DNA from: Blastomussa wellsi
Taxonomy: Eukaryota > Cnidaria > Anthozoa > Scleractinia > Plerogyridae
DNA length: 64,000 nucleotides
Direction: 5' to 3'
NCBI GenBank assembly: GCA_947652115.1
Contig: OX393561.1
Span: 45,742,547-45,806,546 of the forward strand
In this document: positions 9,801 through 22,054 of the stretch, piece after piece
How the letters are laid out: the number at the start of each line of letters is the position of its first letter
Numbering within the stretch: position 1 is the stretch's first letter
Program-made: the position numbers and the translations under genes
The notes under the pieces: model-generated
Database searches by the model: none
What the model was told of the DNA's origin: nothing
Seen by the model: only the letters and a program-made list of their open reading frames with translations

Positions 9801-12800
9801 CCACAGTTCTTGAAGTGTGGAACCTTGTGTTCATACAGTTTAACAGGTTAGATCATCATCACCATCATCATCATTCTCATTGCCATTATCATTATCGTTA
9901 TAATTTTTAGATTCACCTCTGCCATTATTTTGTTAAATGAAGTACATCTGATTCTGGAATCATTGTAGTGATAGAGGGAGCTTTTGTCTGGCAATAAAAA
10001 AGTTGACGCATATTTCTTTTTAACTGAGTATCAGGGAGCCTTTGCTGAAGGGTGTGATTACCCAAGGTCTTTCTGAAAACAGGGGAGATATTCTACTAGT
10101 ATAGTCCCATGCAAGTGAGAGGTAATATTCAACAGTTTATTGTGAGGTTTTCTTTGCTGCACTTTGCCAACCATGGTCCATGTGCATTACAGAAAAATGC
10201 AGTGCCAATTATTAGCCAATCACAAGTAATATCAAACACTCAAGAGAGTGCTTCATCACATTTCCAAACACTGTATTGATGAACTTTGAGGTATTTGGAA
10301 ATGTGAGGAAACACTCTCTCTTCTCAATCAAAACTAAAACCATGGAGAAACTGAAGAAACAAAATCATAGAAATCAATGCTAAGATCTGATTTCCAAACT
10401 ACTGTCACAGTTCTGACCTCCTTTGTTTTAAGTTGATGAATAATTAAATAATGAGTCTGAGAGGGCACATTAAATTTTAACAAACTCCAGCAATGTAATA
10501 ACATCCAATATACCGGTATTTTCGTGTTGTACTTTAGAGAATCAGATGGCAGTCTTAAATCATTGCCCAGCAAACATGTGGATACTGGTATGGGATTGGA
10601 GCGTCTAACATCCATAACTCAGGGAAAAATGTCCAACTATGACACTGACCTCTTTCAACCATTTTTTGAAGCAATCCATAAGGTACTCTTCATTGTATAT
10701 AGTAACGTGTACCCTGTGAGTTAACTCCACACCAGGAGTGGACGAGTGTAGTTATTCATTTGTTCTGTAATACTTCACTTCTACTTGACCACAGCAGTAG
10801 CCAACTTTAAAGCCTTTGCTACTTTGGCCACCGTTCACACATGAAATTTTGTTTTATTTTTGTATTTATGTCCCTACATCTTCTTCTGTGTAAGAAGTAT
10901 GTTTAATTTATCTTTATAGCGTAAATAAATAATCGAATTGAATTTAGTTTTAAAAATGCACCTTTACAAAAAATAACTATATGATCTATTTTGCGTGGCA
11001 TATTGCAGGCTACTGGTGTCAGACCTTATCAGGGCCTTGTAGGTGCTGAAGACAAAGATGGCATTGATATGGCATACAGAGTTGTTGCTGATCATGTCAG
11101 AACACTAACAATGGCCATCACAGATGGCGGTAAACCAGATAACACTGGCAGAGGGTAAGAGTGTGGTTCCCTGTTTATACACCTGCCAACTTTTTCCGAG
11201 TCAAAAGCATGAGATTTTTATGAGGGCTTTTTTCATTTCCAAAGTCGTCCAAGATTCCCAACGCTGCTCTGAACATTTCTGAAGACAGCCTGAAGATTTT
11301 CAGGTCCCAGGATGTATTTTGTCCAACACAACATTGTCGAAACATCTCAAAGTACTTTTTCCTTCTAAAATCAGAGAATTCGGGCGAAGAGAATTCACCT
11401 CGAGAATTCGGGTGAATCTCTTTACGGTGGCCAATTGACATTATCAACCCAGTTGATAAAACCAAATTATACTGTTTTCTTTCATTGTTTCAAGTTAACA
11501 TATTTTTAGAAATTGTGTCAGTTGAGGCAGCACTTTAATATCTGAATTTTTCAGCAAGGTGTGAGGAGAACGAAGTTTTCGACCTGTAGGCGTAAGAGTT
11601 GGCAGTTATGTGTTTCTTATTGACAACAATTTTTAAATTTTAATGTTTCTGTGATAATAACAATATACACTGACTGGTAAAATTTGTTTTGAATTACAGT
11701 TATGTGTTAAGAAGGATATTAAGAAGGTCTGTCCGTTATGGTACAGAGAAGCTTAACCTACCTCCAGGATTTATAGCATCTTTGGTGTCAGTAGCTGTTG
11801 ATACTTTGGTATGTGGTTAGCCATTTTGCATGATGACATGTATCACCTTGATAACTAGCACCGCTATTACCACCAGTATAATCCTCATCATCATCGTCAT
11901 CGTCGTCAACATCATCATCGTCTTCTTCTTTCTTTCTTTATTTTCAGTGCCTAGGTGGCACACAGCGTTTCACATGTTTACACGCAATACTCTTAAAAGT
12001 CTAAAAGTTGTGGCTATGTTGCAGTGTTAACAACATTTCAACACGAGTGTAAACTGTCCTGTCTATGTTCTCTCTCTTCCATTTTGCAGGGTGACTTTTT
12101 CCCTGAAGTGAAGAAAGATCCCCAACAGGTAATCAGGTTATTTTCTTTTCTTGATAGTCCATTGGGCAAAAAGTTTAAGCTTTAGCAAGGCAACAAACCA
12201 AGGTCATAAAGACCATCTCATCTAGGGGTGTAAATTTCAGATTTTTTGTGTCACTTAGGGTGTCAAATAGGGTGTCAAATAGGGTGTCAAATATTTTTAG
12301 CCATCAAAGTCTTGTTTAGTGTGCAGCCTTGGGAGTGAGGGCTTCAGATTAAACTATAGACAAATCTGTATACTTTAAACAAATATTTAACTTTATATGG
12401 TATAGTTTAATCTACAGGGCCAGTCTGCTGTTTATTGCTTAATCACTTGCCAAACTGTTTTAAAATGAGTGACGAGAAAGTGTGACATCGAATTATGAAG
12501 CACAGTATCGACTGGGACTCCTCTTACTCTTTTACCTAAAGCACTATTTCACTAACTATTTCAAACGATTGACTTTGGAAAGCTGGTTTACCAACTTAGA
12601 ATAAAATCCTCTCAACAGAAGTCAACAACCACCAGTACCGTATTAACGACATGGCTGTAACAAAAGACGGAATGGAACGGCCTAAATTTACCAATGGATC
12701 AACACCAACCAATCACATCCAATAACATCACAGCAATTAAACTGACCGATCAGTTTTCACGAACCAGACTTATAACATTTGACTGACAAACAACTCTTCA

Positions 12801-15800
12801 TATGACTCTGATGATGACTTCCGCTCAGGTTGTCAAAATGTCAGTCATTGTCACCGATAACAGTCCTTCTCAGGACTACCCTCACCTGGACAATCAATCT
12901 ACACAATCAACTGTTTTATAACTGTTGGTTCTGTATTGTTAATTGTTAGTCTGGTGGTTTACTAGAGGTCTCCTCACCCTATCTTGTTGTCTGAATTGTA
13001 ATGTTTTCTCTTACGTGTGTCTAACTTATAAATAATAATAAATACTAGTCTAATTAAAATTTATTTTACACTGGTTTTGAACAGGTGAAAGATGTGATTA
13101 ATGAAGAGGAGACACAGTTTCTTAAGACACTGGCCAGGGGTAGAAAGCTGTTCGACAGAACAGTAAGCAAACTGACAGACAATCTAATCCCTGGTGATGT
13201 CGCTTGGCGACTGTATGATACTTACGGCTTCCCTGTGGACCTGACACAGCTCATGGCAGAGGAGAGAGGATTGACTGTTGACATGAATGGTTATGAGGAT
13301 TGCAAGAAAAGAGCCCAGGTTGGTGTTTTGTTCATTGCAAGTTCTCCTGCCCTTGTGGCTGGCACGGCGGTCTAATGTTATGTGCACTGCATTCTGGATC
13401 AAGCTGTCCGGGTTTGAGCCTTGGCCGAGCACTTTTGTTTTGTTATTGGGCAACACACTTTACTCTTGCAGTGCTTCTCTTCACCCAGGTGTATAAATGG
13501 GTACCGGTGAATTTATGCTGGGGAGAAACCCTGCGATTGACTAGCATCCCATCCAGGGAGGGGGGTGGGGTGGAGTAGAAATTAATACTCTTAATCACTT
13601 CAGGTAAAGTGCTAAGTACTGTTTTGCATACCAAATATACTGGTTCACACAGTAAAATATTAAACTGGTGAGCCTATGACATCATTTTCTCTCTCTATCC
13701 AGCTCTCTCAATGCAACTCAACTGAAGCCAACTCTGGTAATGGCACATGGTTTAAATGAGAAATCGTCGTTCAAAAAATGGACTTATCGGTATTTTAAAA
13801 ATTGAGGTGTAATAATTGGCATGGTGCATTCTTGCCAAATATAAAGTTGGAAAGAGAACAAGAACAACATTTTTCCATCACAGTAGCACTTTAAGGAAAC
13901 TGGGATAAACTCCAGCCTGATGAACCACTGTAGCTCGTATGCAGAGTCAAAGGTCCATCATTCAGAGCAGAATGCTTTATCTTAACAGGCAGTAAGCTGT
14001 GATGTTTCCTTAATTTAATAGCAAACCTTGTCGAGCACACACGATCCACTGGGGCGAGGGAAAATATGAGTTTCCATCCCCCTCCTTTCAGTTTTTTGTC
14101 GTCACCCAAATTTTCAAGTGGCTAAAAAGTGAAAAGAGGGTTGTACACAAGTGTGTGTGCTGAATGGAAATGCTTGCTATGCAGGCTAATTAATCAGTTA
14201 ATTTGTGCATTTAAAGTCTGGTACAATGTTAAAATGTACTGTATAAATATAATCATGGCACTCCATTTGCACAGGAAATTGCGAGAGGAAAAGGCTCTGG
14301 AAGTGATGACGCTATCACACTTGATGTCCATGCAATCAACAAGTTACAAAAGGAATGTAATCTTGCGCCAACAGATGAGAGCCCCAAGTATAACTACAAA
14401 TCAGATGCAGAAGGAAATTATTGTAAGTAAAACTTTGAATTCATGATTTTCTTGCCTGGATGTTTGTAGGGTTGCTTATTGATATTGGGCAAGTCAACTC
14501 TTAGAGTATACAGACTATACTAATGTAAATATTAATAAATAGGCACATTGGGTATTCTCACAAAAGATTAAAATGATAAAAAGGAGAAAAGAAACAGGGT
14601 GTCAGTTTCTGTGCATGTTTCTTTAAATGCTTAGTTATAATAATTGTCTTTAAACACTCTGCAACTGACACTTACATGATTTTCATGCCTGGATTTTTGT
14701 CATGTTGCTTAGCAACTTTGATGAGAAAAATTGTAGGTTCAGTCAACTGCTGGAGATACAGACTGTATATGAATGATAACACTGCACTATGGCTTACTGA
14801 GTAAGGGAGTAGGGTAACAAAAATAACTTTGGACAAATCTGATCAACCAATTTCAGGAAATGGTGGTGAAAAAATGGTGAAAAGTAAACCCAAGAAGCCT
14901 GGAAGTCATGTCGCTGTCATTCCCTTTGAAATGGATTACAAAGAGGGCTTCATTCTTTGTCAGTGTTCAGCCCTTGTGACTCACTCTTGGTCAATAATCC
15001 AGACATACCATCAAATTAGAATTAGTTGTAATTTGTAGGGAGATCTTATGGGTTGGATTACTTGCCTCCTGTGTTGTAGTGTTTGAACCAGTGGTTGGTA
15101 CAGTAAAAGCAATCATCTTTGAGAAAGAGTTTGTCAGTGAAGTAAGCAGTGGCAGTCACTGTGGAGTCGTACTGGACAGAACTTGCTTTTATGCCGAACA
15201 AGGCGGACAGATATACGACCAGGGTTTCATGGCCAAAGAAGGCGATGATGTAAGTGATACTGTGTGTGTTTCTTGTAATGGATAGATATATTCCAGTGAA
15301 TTTAATGTTCGTGCCAGTGATTCAAGGGTTACAACAAATTGATCTGTGGTTGGTTTAACAAACATGCACCAGCTACTCAATCAATCATATACAAAACCAG
15401 ACTCAATCACAACAAAGTCACATGCATTTTCCCGTGCGTGGCTGGTCAAGAAGCAGCCCTTGTAAGGTCTTACATGAATGGTCCACTCGCCTTATAGAAA
15501 ACAGCAGAGCAAACAATAGGAACAATGCCCCAAGGCCCCCGAAACAATAGCAACTACTACACTAGAGGACCAGAACTGTAGAGCAAAGAACAAACAACAG
15601 GAACAATGCCACTAGCCCCCAAACAATACCAACTGCTATTCCAGAGGAGCAGAAGAATTACAGCTTTTATGAAAGCTGCTACACTACTAACCTTGGCTAC
15701 GATTTTTGTAATAATTTATGTGCATTTCACTGTTCTGCTGTAAGGAAAATGTCGGTTGTGATCTCTCTTGCAGCCTGTTTGGTCTTGGCTCCACGTCACT

Positions 15801-17396
15801 CAGTTGGAAGCCACTCTAGAAGCAAGAGTAACTGCCAATCTTAGTTTCATAAAAACTGAGTACATTTTCTGTTATAGGAAGTGGAATTTGCAGTCAGTAA
15901 TGTCCAGGTTCATGGCGGATATGTACTTCATGTAGGAGCAGTAGAGGGTACCCTAAGAGTTGGCGATCAGATGAAATGTCAGATAGATGAGGTACAATTA
16001 TAAGATTAGCTCTAAAGCTTACTTTGGGGAATATGTTAACACATTATCATTGGCAATCCTGTAGTGGCACTTCTTGATTAAAATTGTGAATTGGATAAAA
16101 TGAATCAAAATAAAAAGTGTTTGTTTTTTGGGTATAAATAAGAGAAAGGTCTTTGTCTTCTTGGATTGAAACACACAGTCTATCTTGCAACATTTGACAC
16201 AAGTATAGACTTCGGTCGTTGTCTTCACAATGTTTTTTCAATCATGTTATTTTCAAACAGCAACGTCGAAGACTGACCATGAACAATCACACAGCCACCC
16301 ATGTGCTAAACTTCTCACTGAGAAAGGAGCTTGGAGAAGCAGATCAGCGAGGCTCGCTGGTAGCACCAGACAGACTCAGATTTGATTTTACTGCCAAGGT
16401 TGGTTCTTTTATGGAGAAACTAGTAACAGTACACAACAAGTAGCTCAGTAGCCTGCGTAGCCAGTGGGATTAGCGGGTGCGAGCGATTCATCATTCGCAG
16501 GCAAAGCCGCAAATAAAATTTCCCACTCACCAATCCCCGTGCACCTTTGCTGCCAAAACAAAAGCACTCTGCTGACAAAAAAATCACAAGGTCGCGGAAT
16601 TCCGCCAGTTACGCAGGCCAGTAGTTCAGCTGTTCCCCACCGGTGAAATTGACCGAGCCTGTAGTTTTTTAAGCTAATGCTGTTATTTAGTCTGGGAGAG
16701 TCTTCATCTTGTTCGGCTGCTTCAACAAGAATTTTCCAGAAACAGTTCCGGAACGTAATTTTCTTCTGCTCTTTCAGAAAGCATTAGTGATTCTGTGTTG
16801 AAGTTCTCCGGGATTCATTTTTCATTGGCAATTCCATAACACAGATCTAGCTAACTGTAAGCTCAACATAAAATTCTATACCATTAAAGAACATAGAGGG
16901 CCAGAAAGTTGATTTAAATACCACATTAAAACTAGAAAAATCATATATGGAAAACTGGATTCCATAGATAGAGCTTTTGGGGAGAGGTGGTAACGGTAAA
17001 TGCAAAGTAAAAAATACTTTGATTTTCAGCCTCTACTCGTTCTTGTTGGAAATCCGCCAGAAATATGAAATCTCCCATTTTTTCTTGTCCCGTTCATTTC
17101 GCAGTTTTCCCTCAACATCAATAGTTTTGACAGGACTTTTTTCTTTTTTTGCACAGGGCGCAATGACAACAGAGCAGATCAAGAACACTGAACTGACGAG
17201 CCAGGATATCGTGTCAAGGAACATGGACGTGTACGCTAAAGAATCATCTCTGGCGATGGCCAAAGACATTCAGGGTCTCAGGGCAATTTTTGAAGAGGTA
17301 AGAGTAAGGAGTGTCAGAGAGAGCACGCTAATATTTTCTGATACAGTAGGAACCTTATTAAGTGGTCACTCTCGGGGAAATGACAAGTGAATAGAA

Positions 17397-17439
<43 letters not shown>

Positions 17440-20400
17440 GTATAACAATATAATTTGGTTTTATCAACTGGGTTGATAATGTCAATTGGCCACCGTAAAG
17501 AGATTCAAGAGCTGACGTTTCGAGCGTTAGCCCTTCGTCGCAGCGACGAAGGGCTAACGCTCGAAACGTCAGCTCTTGAATCTCTTTACGGTGGCCAATT
17601 GACATTATCAACCCAGTTGATAAAACCAAATTGTATTGAAATGACAAGTGGTTTGACATTTAAGCAATAGACCATACTTTCTATGGATTTATAGGGGTAA
17701 TAACCCACGCGGGATGTTTGGGAGAACACGAGAAAAGTTTTTAAATTTACATAGAAAGTGTGGTCTATTGCTTTTATATAATAATTCAGAAGACGCGCGA
17801 TTTTTCCATGGGGTTACTGGCACAATAAACCATAGCTGATTGACCAATCAGAGCGCGCGCATTGATTTTGTTATTATATAAGTTTGACATAAATTAGCAT
17901 CAGGAACTCGTCACAGAATCACACCAAGAGGACAAACTTTTGTTTGAATGATTTTATAAGCCGTCAACTTCTAGCTTAGACTCTTATCTGTCAAGAGCGT
18001 GTTGAGCACAAAGCCAAACTTTGTATATTTAATCCTTGCTAGCCGCTAAATAGGGGTAAATATTGAAGAGCCTTCATCTGGGTGGCTAAAAGATGACCAC
18101 GGCTGTTTAACAGAGCTGGCCTCATTAAAGTGCTACTACGATGAAATTTTCGATATTCATTTTGTTACATTTTCGTTAATAGTACGACTTTTTCAGGTAT
18201 CTTGCCAAATCTCAGTCCATTACAAACATTACAAGTTGTCTTTTTTGGACTTTTACTTCCAAGAATTTACGGCCGCCATTAATTCTGCTTGTTCCTTGGC
18301 TTGGTTGAGAATTTGAGAAAATGACGTCATTTTCTCAAAATACCTCACGGGTTGAAATTATAATAACAATTAGTACAGAAAAGCGCACGGAAAAGAATAA
18401 AAGCTTTGGACGTTATCCTCGTGCAATTTTCTGTACTTGTTGTTGTTATAATTTCAACCCGTGAGGTATTTTGAGAAAATGACATCATTTTCTCAAATTC
18501 TCAACCAAGCTTTGGAACATCATATTCGTTTGTTTCATACAATGAACATATTTGGCCAAAAGAAAATCCGCTTACAACGAGCGTTTTGCTAGAAAAAGAC
18601 GAAAGAGTAACTTCAGCCAAATGTCGAAATAGGTGCGGCATTTTTCACGAAGTGATTTTCTTGTTTTTTAAGTTGAAGTATTTTGCACAAGTCTTAGGAA
18701 GTTATTTCCTGCTCTGAAATGCGTGGTCGATGCTGTTCTGTTTAGGTTTACCCGGATCCAGTCCGTGTGCTGTCAATCGGAGCTTCATTTGATGAGCTGC
18801 AAGACGATCCACAGGCTGGTTACAAACACTCTGTCGAGTTCTGCGGTGGAACGTAAGTAACATTTTCACCTTGACGTGTATGACGTTTTCAGAAACCTCA
18901 GGTACTTGTTTGGCTGTCACAGAGTAGAATATCTGGTGGTTGGACGGTTCTTGATTTCGTTGAAAGTTTGCCAAGATCCATACGAGTGAGTAAAAAATCT
19001 CGTGCAATGTGCTCAAACCAAAAGGTCGATGATGATGATGATGATGATTGGTTCACTGGGTTGCCTTGGTTACAAACTATAATCAGAACTCGAAACTAGA
19101 ACACGTGGATTATGTAAGCGCGGAAAAGTCGCGCGTGAGGCAAAACGGTGAATCTCTTTGATTTTGCAATTGATTGGATCAGAAAAGGCATATATCAACT
19201 AACTTTGTGATAGGATTGGTCAAGTGCTTTGACCCGGTTTTAGAGATCAGCATAAACTCATTGCATAATGTGCTTATTCACACCAGGCATCTGCAGCGCA
19301 CGGGTCATATGAACTCATTCGTGCTCGTGTCCGAAGAAGCCATTTCTAAAGGAATCAGAAGAATCGTGGCGCTAACAGGACCGGAGGCGCTGAAGGCTGA
19401 CAAGAAATGTAACTCACTAGAGGAACAGGTTGAAAATATTCAGAACTTGGTGCAACAAAAGATGAAGGAAGGTGGCCTGAAATTCAAGGAAACTTCGCAG
19501 GAAATCTCTAGAATTGGAGAGGTGAGAATTTGTTTCGAGTGACACGCACTAAAAACGCGCGAGTAGGAATGTGTCTGGAAGTAGCTACTCAACTGTGCTC
19601 AATTTCTTTCTAGCGCAATCATTGGTTCAGGCGGATTTCGGACGCAGTCAGTCGGCTTATCTTCGGCCAAATGATGAGAGGAAGATTGAGTCTGTGGATA
19701 CATCAAAGCTACGAGCTTTCGTAGTCGGAAGCTCTCGTCTTGCCATCGGAAAGCTGAAATGCAATGTGGAAATGACAAGTTTTCCTCGATGTTTCTTCAA
19801 ACACTCGCAAACTATCTGATGCAGTGTACACAAGCTTCCAACGTATTAAACTATTTATCTTTGTATCTTATTTTAGGACATTTCCGCTGCAGTCGTCTCG
19901 GCCTGGCGTAAAGACGAAATGAGAACAAAACTGAAGGCGATAAAGAAACTTGTTGACGACGCTGACAAAACAAGGAAAGCTGCCATGATGCAGCAGGTAA
20001 GTAGCACTGATCGTGTTTTTATTTCTCATAACGGTCTTGTAAGACATTGAAGAAAGCTAGTTGGAAGAATGTAGCGGCCTCATGAGCTGCACAAAATTTG
20101 ACAGTGTGATAAAGAAATGCGTGGTCGATTACAGGACGTACCACAACAACCTCGCGTCTATTTGTTATTTCGAACCTGCGGGTTTTTGATTCCATCGCCG
20201 AATCTAATCACTTTAGACAGAAGTTCAAAACAAAAGATTGTCTTTTAAAAGAGGAACCAGAGGACTGAGGAACACTGTTCAATTTGCTAAACATCTGCAA
20301 AATTTTATTTCAGGCGGTAGACAAAGCAAAAAACATGATAGAAGAAGATGCCAACAGATCTTTTGTTGTTGACGTGTTCGACGCGGGCTCAAATCAGAAG

Positions 20401-21282
20401 GTGAGCATCAAGTCTGCGAACAGTACATTCATCGTCGTTATGGCTGGTTCTGTTTATTAGAATAACTACCCATAATTTGACACTTTGTCGTTTAAGATCC
20501 TTGACGCTGCACTAAAACAGTTCAAGAGTCTGGCTCCAAACACTGCAGCTCTGTTGTTTAGCGTTGATGAAGAAAATTCCAAGATTATCTGCCTGGCTCA
20601 AGTACCCAAGGTTTGTTCAACATCCATCTCGTCCTGCATTTTGTTTGTACAACACTAATAACGGAATGTGGTCACGGACTCACGGTCGTTAATAATCAAA
20701 GCTGATTGGCTGACAATTAATAGAAAACAAGCACTTGGTGCATGCTCGGGATTGGCCAGAGTTCTTGGTGCTGACCAGAAGAAAGGCGGGCTCTCGGGAC
20801 AAGCGTGAAGGCCGGTTACACATACTTTAAGAAGCAGCAAGGGACTTTTAACCTGCATCAATTCCAACAGTTTTATCACCTTCACTGCTGCAGTGGATAA
20901 CTTGTTAGTTGGGCTTTCATGCAACTCTCTTGAAGTGTTTTGTTCAGCTTAACAGTACTCCCAAAACCATATCGCAATTTGTTTAACTTTCTTAATTTTT
21001 ACCCATCCGAACCTTTTGTATTTGCTGTCCTTCGCGGTTTTAAGTTGTTATTTTTATGTTTCAGCCAATGTGGTGACCATTATCAATGTCTAAATTTTTG
21101 TTGCTTTACAGGAAGTCATTCAGCAAGGTCTCCAGGCAGATGAGTGGGTGAAGTCTGTATCAGAGCTGATAGGAGGCAAGTGTGGCGGGAAAGACGTGTC
21201 TGCACAGGGATCTGGGCCCAACATTGCTTGCCTCAAGAAAGCTGTGGAAACCGCCACACAATTTGCTCAACAAAAACTTTAA
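6899..21282 (+). CDS. AARS1: Alanyl-tRNA synthetase, 20 coding exons, complete
   Basis: Class II synthetase that charges tRNA-Ala. Exons: 6899/7001-7147, 7583-7771, 8072-8211, 9655-9846, 10538-10682, 11009-11154, 11700-11808, 12090-12128, 13085-13318, 14275-14422, 15080-15249, 15878-15991, 16261-16398, 17157-17297, 18746-18852, 19287-19521, 19877-19996, 20314-20400, 20497-20610, 21112-21282. All junctions are GT-AG and in phase, giving 961 residues from the ATG at 7001 (human AARS1: 968). The catalytic core shows [16 protein letters not shown] (motif 2) and GMGLERL (motif 3). The editing domain keeps the zinc ligands HTATH (about 601-605) and CGGTH (about 717-721), the latter split by an intron. 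The C-terminal C-Ala domain ends [11 protein letters not shown]...FAQQKL. An in-frame ATG at 6899 adds 34 Arg/Ser-rich residues ([23 protein letters not shown]) that resemble a mitochondrial presequence. Confidence 0.97.
8766..8931. repeat. Small inverted-repeat element in AARS intron 3
   Basis: CCATATACCAAGTC near 8789 is mirrored by GACTTGGTATATGG near 8898, with an A/C-rich unpaired centre. It looks like a short non-autonomous DNA element of unknown family. Confidence 0.45.
9290..9566 (-). mobile_element. tRNA-derived SINE, copy 1
   Basis: Read on the minus strand it starts with a tRNA-like head (GGCTGAGTGGTTAGAGCG as box A, TTCAAGTCCC as box B). A body follows containing TCAACTCCTCGGC and TAGCCAACTGGTCTGCCTC, and it ends in an ATT-rich tail. 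The same body occurs at 29848-30140 and 56295-56560, so this is a dispersed family. It lies in AARS intron 3. Confidence 0.8.
10238..10322. repeat. Fold-back element in AARS intron 4
   Basis: AGAGAGTGCTTCATCACATTTCCAAACAC is mirrored about 25 bp later by the complement of AGAGAGTGTTTCCTCACATTTCCAAATAC. The imperfect arms of about 30 bp suggest a small MITE. Confidence 0.5.
11395..11470 (+). mobile_element. Penelope-like element end fragment
   Basis: The segment with CTCTTTACGGTGGCCAATTG and CAGTTGATAAAACCAAATT matches one arm of the 193-bp palindrome at 17446-17638. It lies in AARS intron 6 and appears to be a decayed end of the same family. Confidence 0.55.
11830..11935. repeat. ATC/ATT-rich trinucleotide stretch
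   Basis: Imperfect CATCATCGTC-type triplets in AARS intron 7 followed by a pyrimidine run. No coding value. Confidence 0.6.
12255..12296. repeat. Short tandem repeat, AGGGTGTCAAAT unit
   Basis: About three head-to-tail copies of a 15-bp unit containing AGGGTGTCAAAT, in AARS intron 8. Confidence 0.7.
12800..12900 (+). ncRNA. Decayed hammerhead-like core of Penelope type
   Basis: CTGATGA at 12808-12814 is followed by a possible stem II and by GTCAAAATGTC where an active hammerhead would have GAAAC. A loosely repeated CAGTCCTTCTCAGGACTAC segment follows. The second core box is mutated, so I call this a relic in AARS intron 8. Confidence 0.4.
13350..13605 (+). mobile_element. tRNA-derived SINE, second family, copy 1
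   Basis: A box-B-like GGGTTTGAGCC is followed by a conserved body (GGGCAACACACTTTACTCTTGC, then ATGGGTACCGGTGAATTTA, then GACTAGCATCCCATCCAGG). A second, shorter copy at 51325-51475 shares the GGGAAAGACACTAAACG and GGCATCCCATCCAG parts. It begins in AARS intron 9, just after the exon ending at 13318. Confidence 0.65.
15495..15656. repeat. Tandem duplication of about 80 bp
   Basis: Two adjacent copies share AGCAAACAATAGGAACAATGCC, CCCCCGAAACAATA and a CTAGAGGACCAGAA-type end. It lies in AARS intron 11 and has no other visible meaning. Confidence 0.55.
16446..16626. repeat. Short inverted-repeat element
   Basis: AGCCTGCGTAGCCAGTGGGATT at the left is mirrored by GGAATTCCGCCAGTTACGCAGGCCA at the right, imperfectly. 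MITE-like, in AARS intron 13. Confidence 0.45.
17446..17638. repeat. Near-perfect 193-bp palindrome with Penelope/hammerhead-like ends
   Basis: Two arms of about 96 bp are inverted copies around the centre CGTCGCAGCGACG near 17542, with about one mismatch. Each arm contains GACGAAGGGCTAACGCTCGAAACGTC read outward. That resembles the stem II-GAAAC-GUC part of a hammerhead (stem GGGC/GCTC), although the first core box is degenerate (GCGACGA instead of CTGATGA). The outer CAGTTGATAAAACCAAATT recurs at 11395-11470. It is most simply two element ends joined head-to-head, inside AARS intron 14. Confidence 0.75.
17655..17883. repeat. Two adjacent fold-back elements
   Basis: The first (about 17663-17776) has AGCAATAGACCATACTTTCTATG mirrored by CATAGAAAGTGTGGTCTATTGCT. 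The second (about 17775-17883) has TATATAATAA mirrored by TTATTATATAA. Together with 17446-17638 and 18291-18512 they fill most of AARS intron 14. Confidence 0.55.
18291..18512. repeat. Fold-back element with arms of about 70-90 bp
   Basis: TTGGTTGAGAATTTGAGAAAATGACGTC...ACCTCACGGGTTGAAATTATAA is mirrored on the right by the complementary order, ending ATTCTCAACCAAGC, around an unpaired GGAAAAGAATAAAAGCTTTGG centre. MITE-like, in AARS intron 14. Confidence 0.7.
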
Positions 21283-21345
21283 ATTTAAAAACGCGCAGTG
21301 GAATTTAGGAAAATAATTTCTGACATCCAAAATGTAAGACAGTTT

Positions 21346-21796
21346 CTTTAAAGTGCGCCTAACCCCAAAATATTTTTTTCGCTACAATAAATCTTTGCAC
21401 CAGTTCGAAACGCGTTACACCTTTCTTTTCTCTTTTTTACCAAATGCTGACTTTTTATAGCATTTAAAAGTTACGAAAAACCGCGCATCAGTTGGTGCAC
21501 TACCGAATCAGAAGGGGCGTGGGTCTATTTCTGCGTTGACGTCACAAACTGATTTGCATCGCATCAAGTCTTTGTAAACATGCATGCAAATCAGTTTGTG
21601 ACGTCTGCCCAGGAATAGACCCACGCCCCTTCTGACTCGGTCGTGAACCAAATAACGTACAGTTTCTCGTAAATTTTTATTGATATAAATAGTCCGCATT
21701 TAGTAAAAAGGAGAAACGAAAGGTGCAATGCGTTTCGAACTGGTGCAAAGGTTTTTTTTGACCAAAAAATATGTTGGGGTTAGGTGCACTTTACGA
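21346..21796. repeat. Nested fold-back element in AARS 3' region
   Basis: The outer arms of about 80 bp (AAAGTGCGCCTAACCCCAAAATAT... and ...ATATGTTGGGGTTAGGTGCACTTT) also pair CACCAGTTCGAAACGCGTT with its complement. A second inverted pair lies within: CAGAAGGGGCGTGGGTCTATT against AATAGACCCACGCCCCTTCTG, with ACTGATTTGCAT pairs. The element starts 64 bp after the AARS stop. The only AATAAA within about 100 bp of the stop (21386-21391) lies in its left arm. Confidence 0.7.
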
Positions 21797-22054
21797 CATT
21801 AACGTATATTTAAAATGTTTGGCTATGTGAAGCTAACATTGTAAAAGTGTCGCCCTCGTAGGCCAATTTCGATAGGAACAGTACACAGCCGAAAAGCTCT
21901 TATAACAAGAAATTAATGAAAGCTGCCTGAAAGGTTCTCCGTCAGTCCACATAATATTTTGTATTTAGAAAGGCAAATAAAAACAGGTGGCTCTCCCCGG
22001 TCAAGAAAACAGCATTAAAAATGTCGTATTAACTTGACGTTTTGCAACTTTGTG

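Noticed and set aside
17408..17670. Open frames on both strands with the same peptide ([13 protein letters not shown] type)
   Set aside because: A mirror-image artefact of the 193-bp palindrome.
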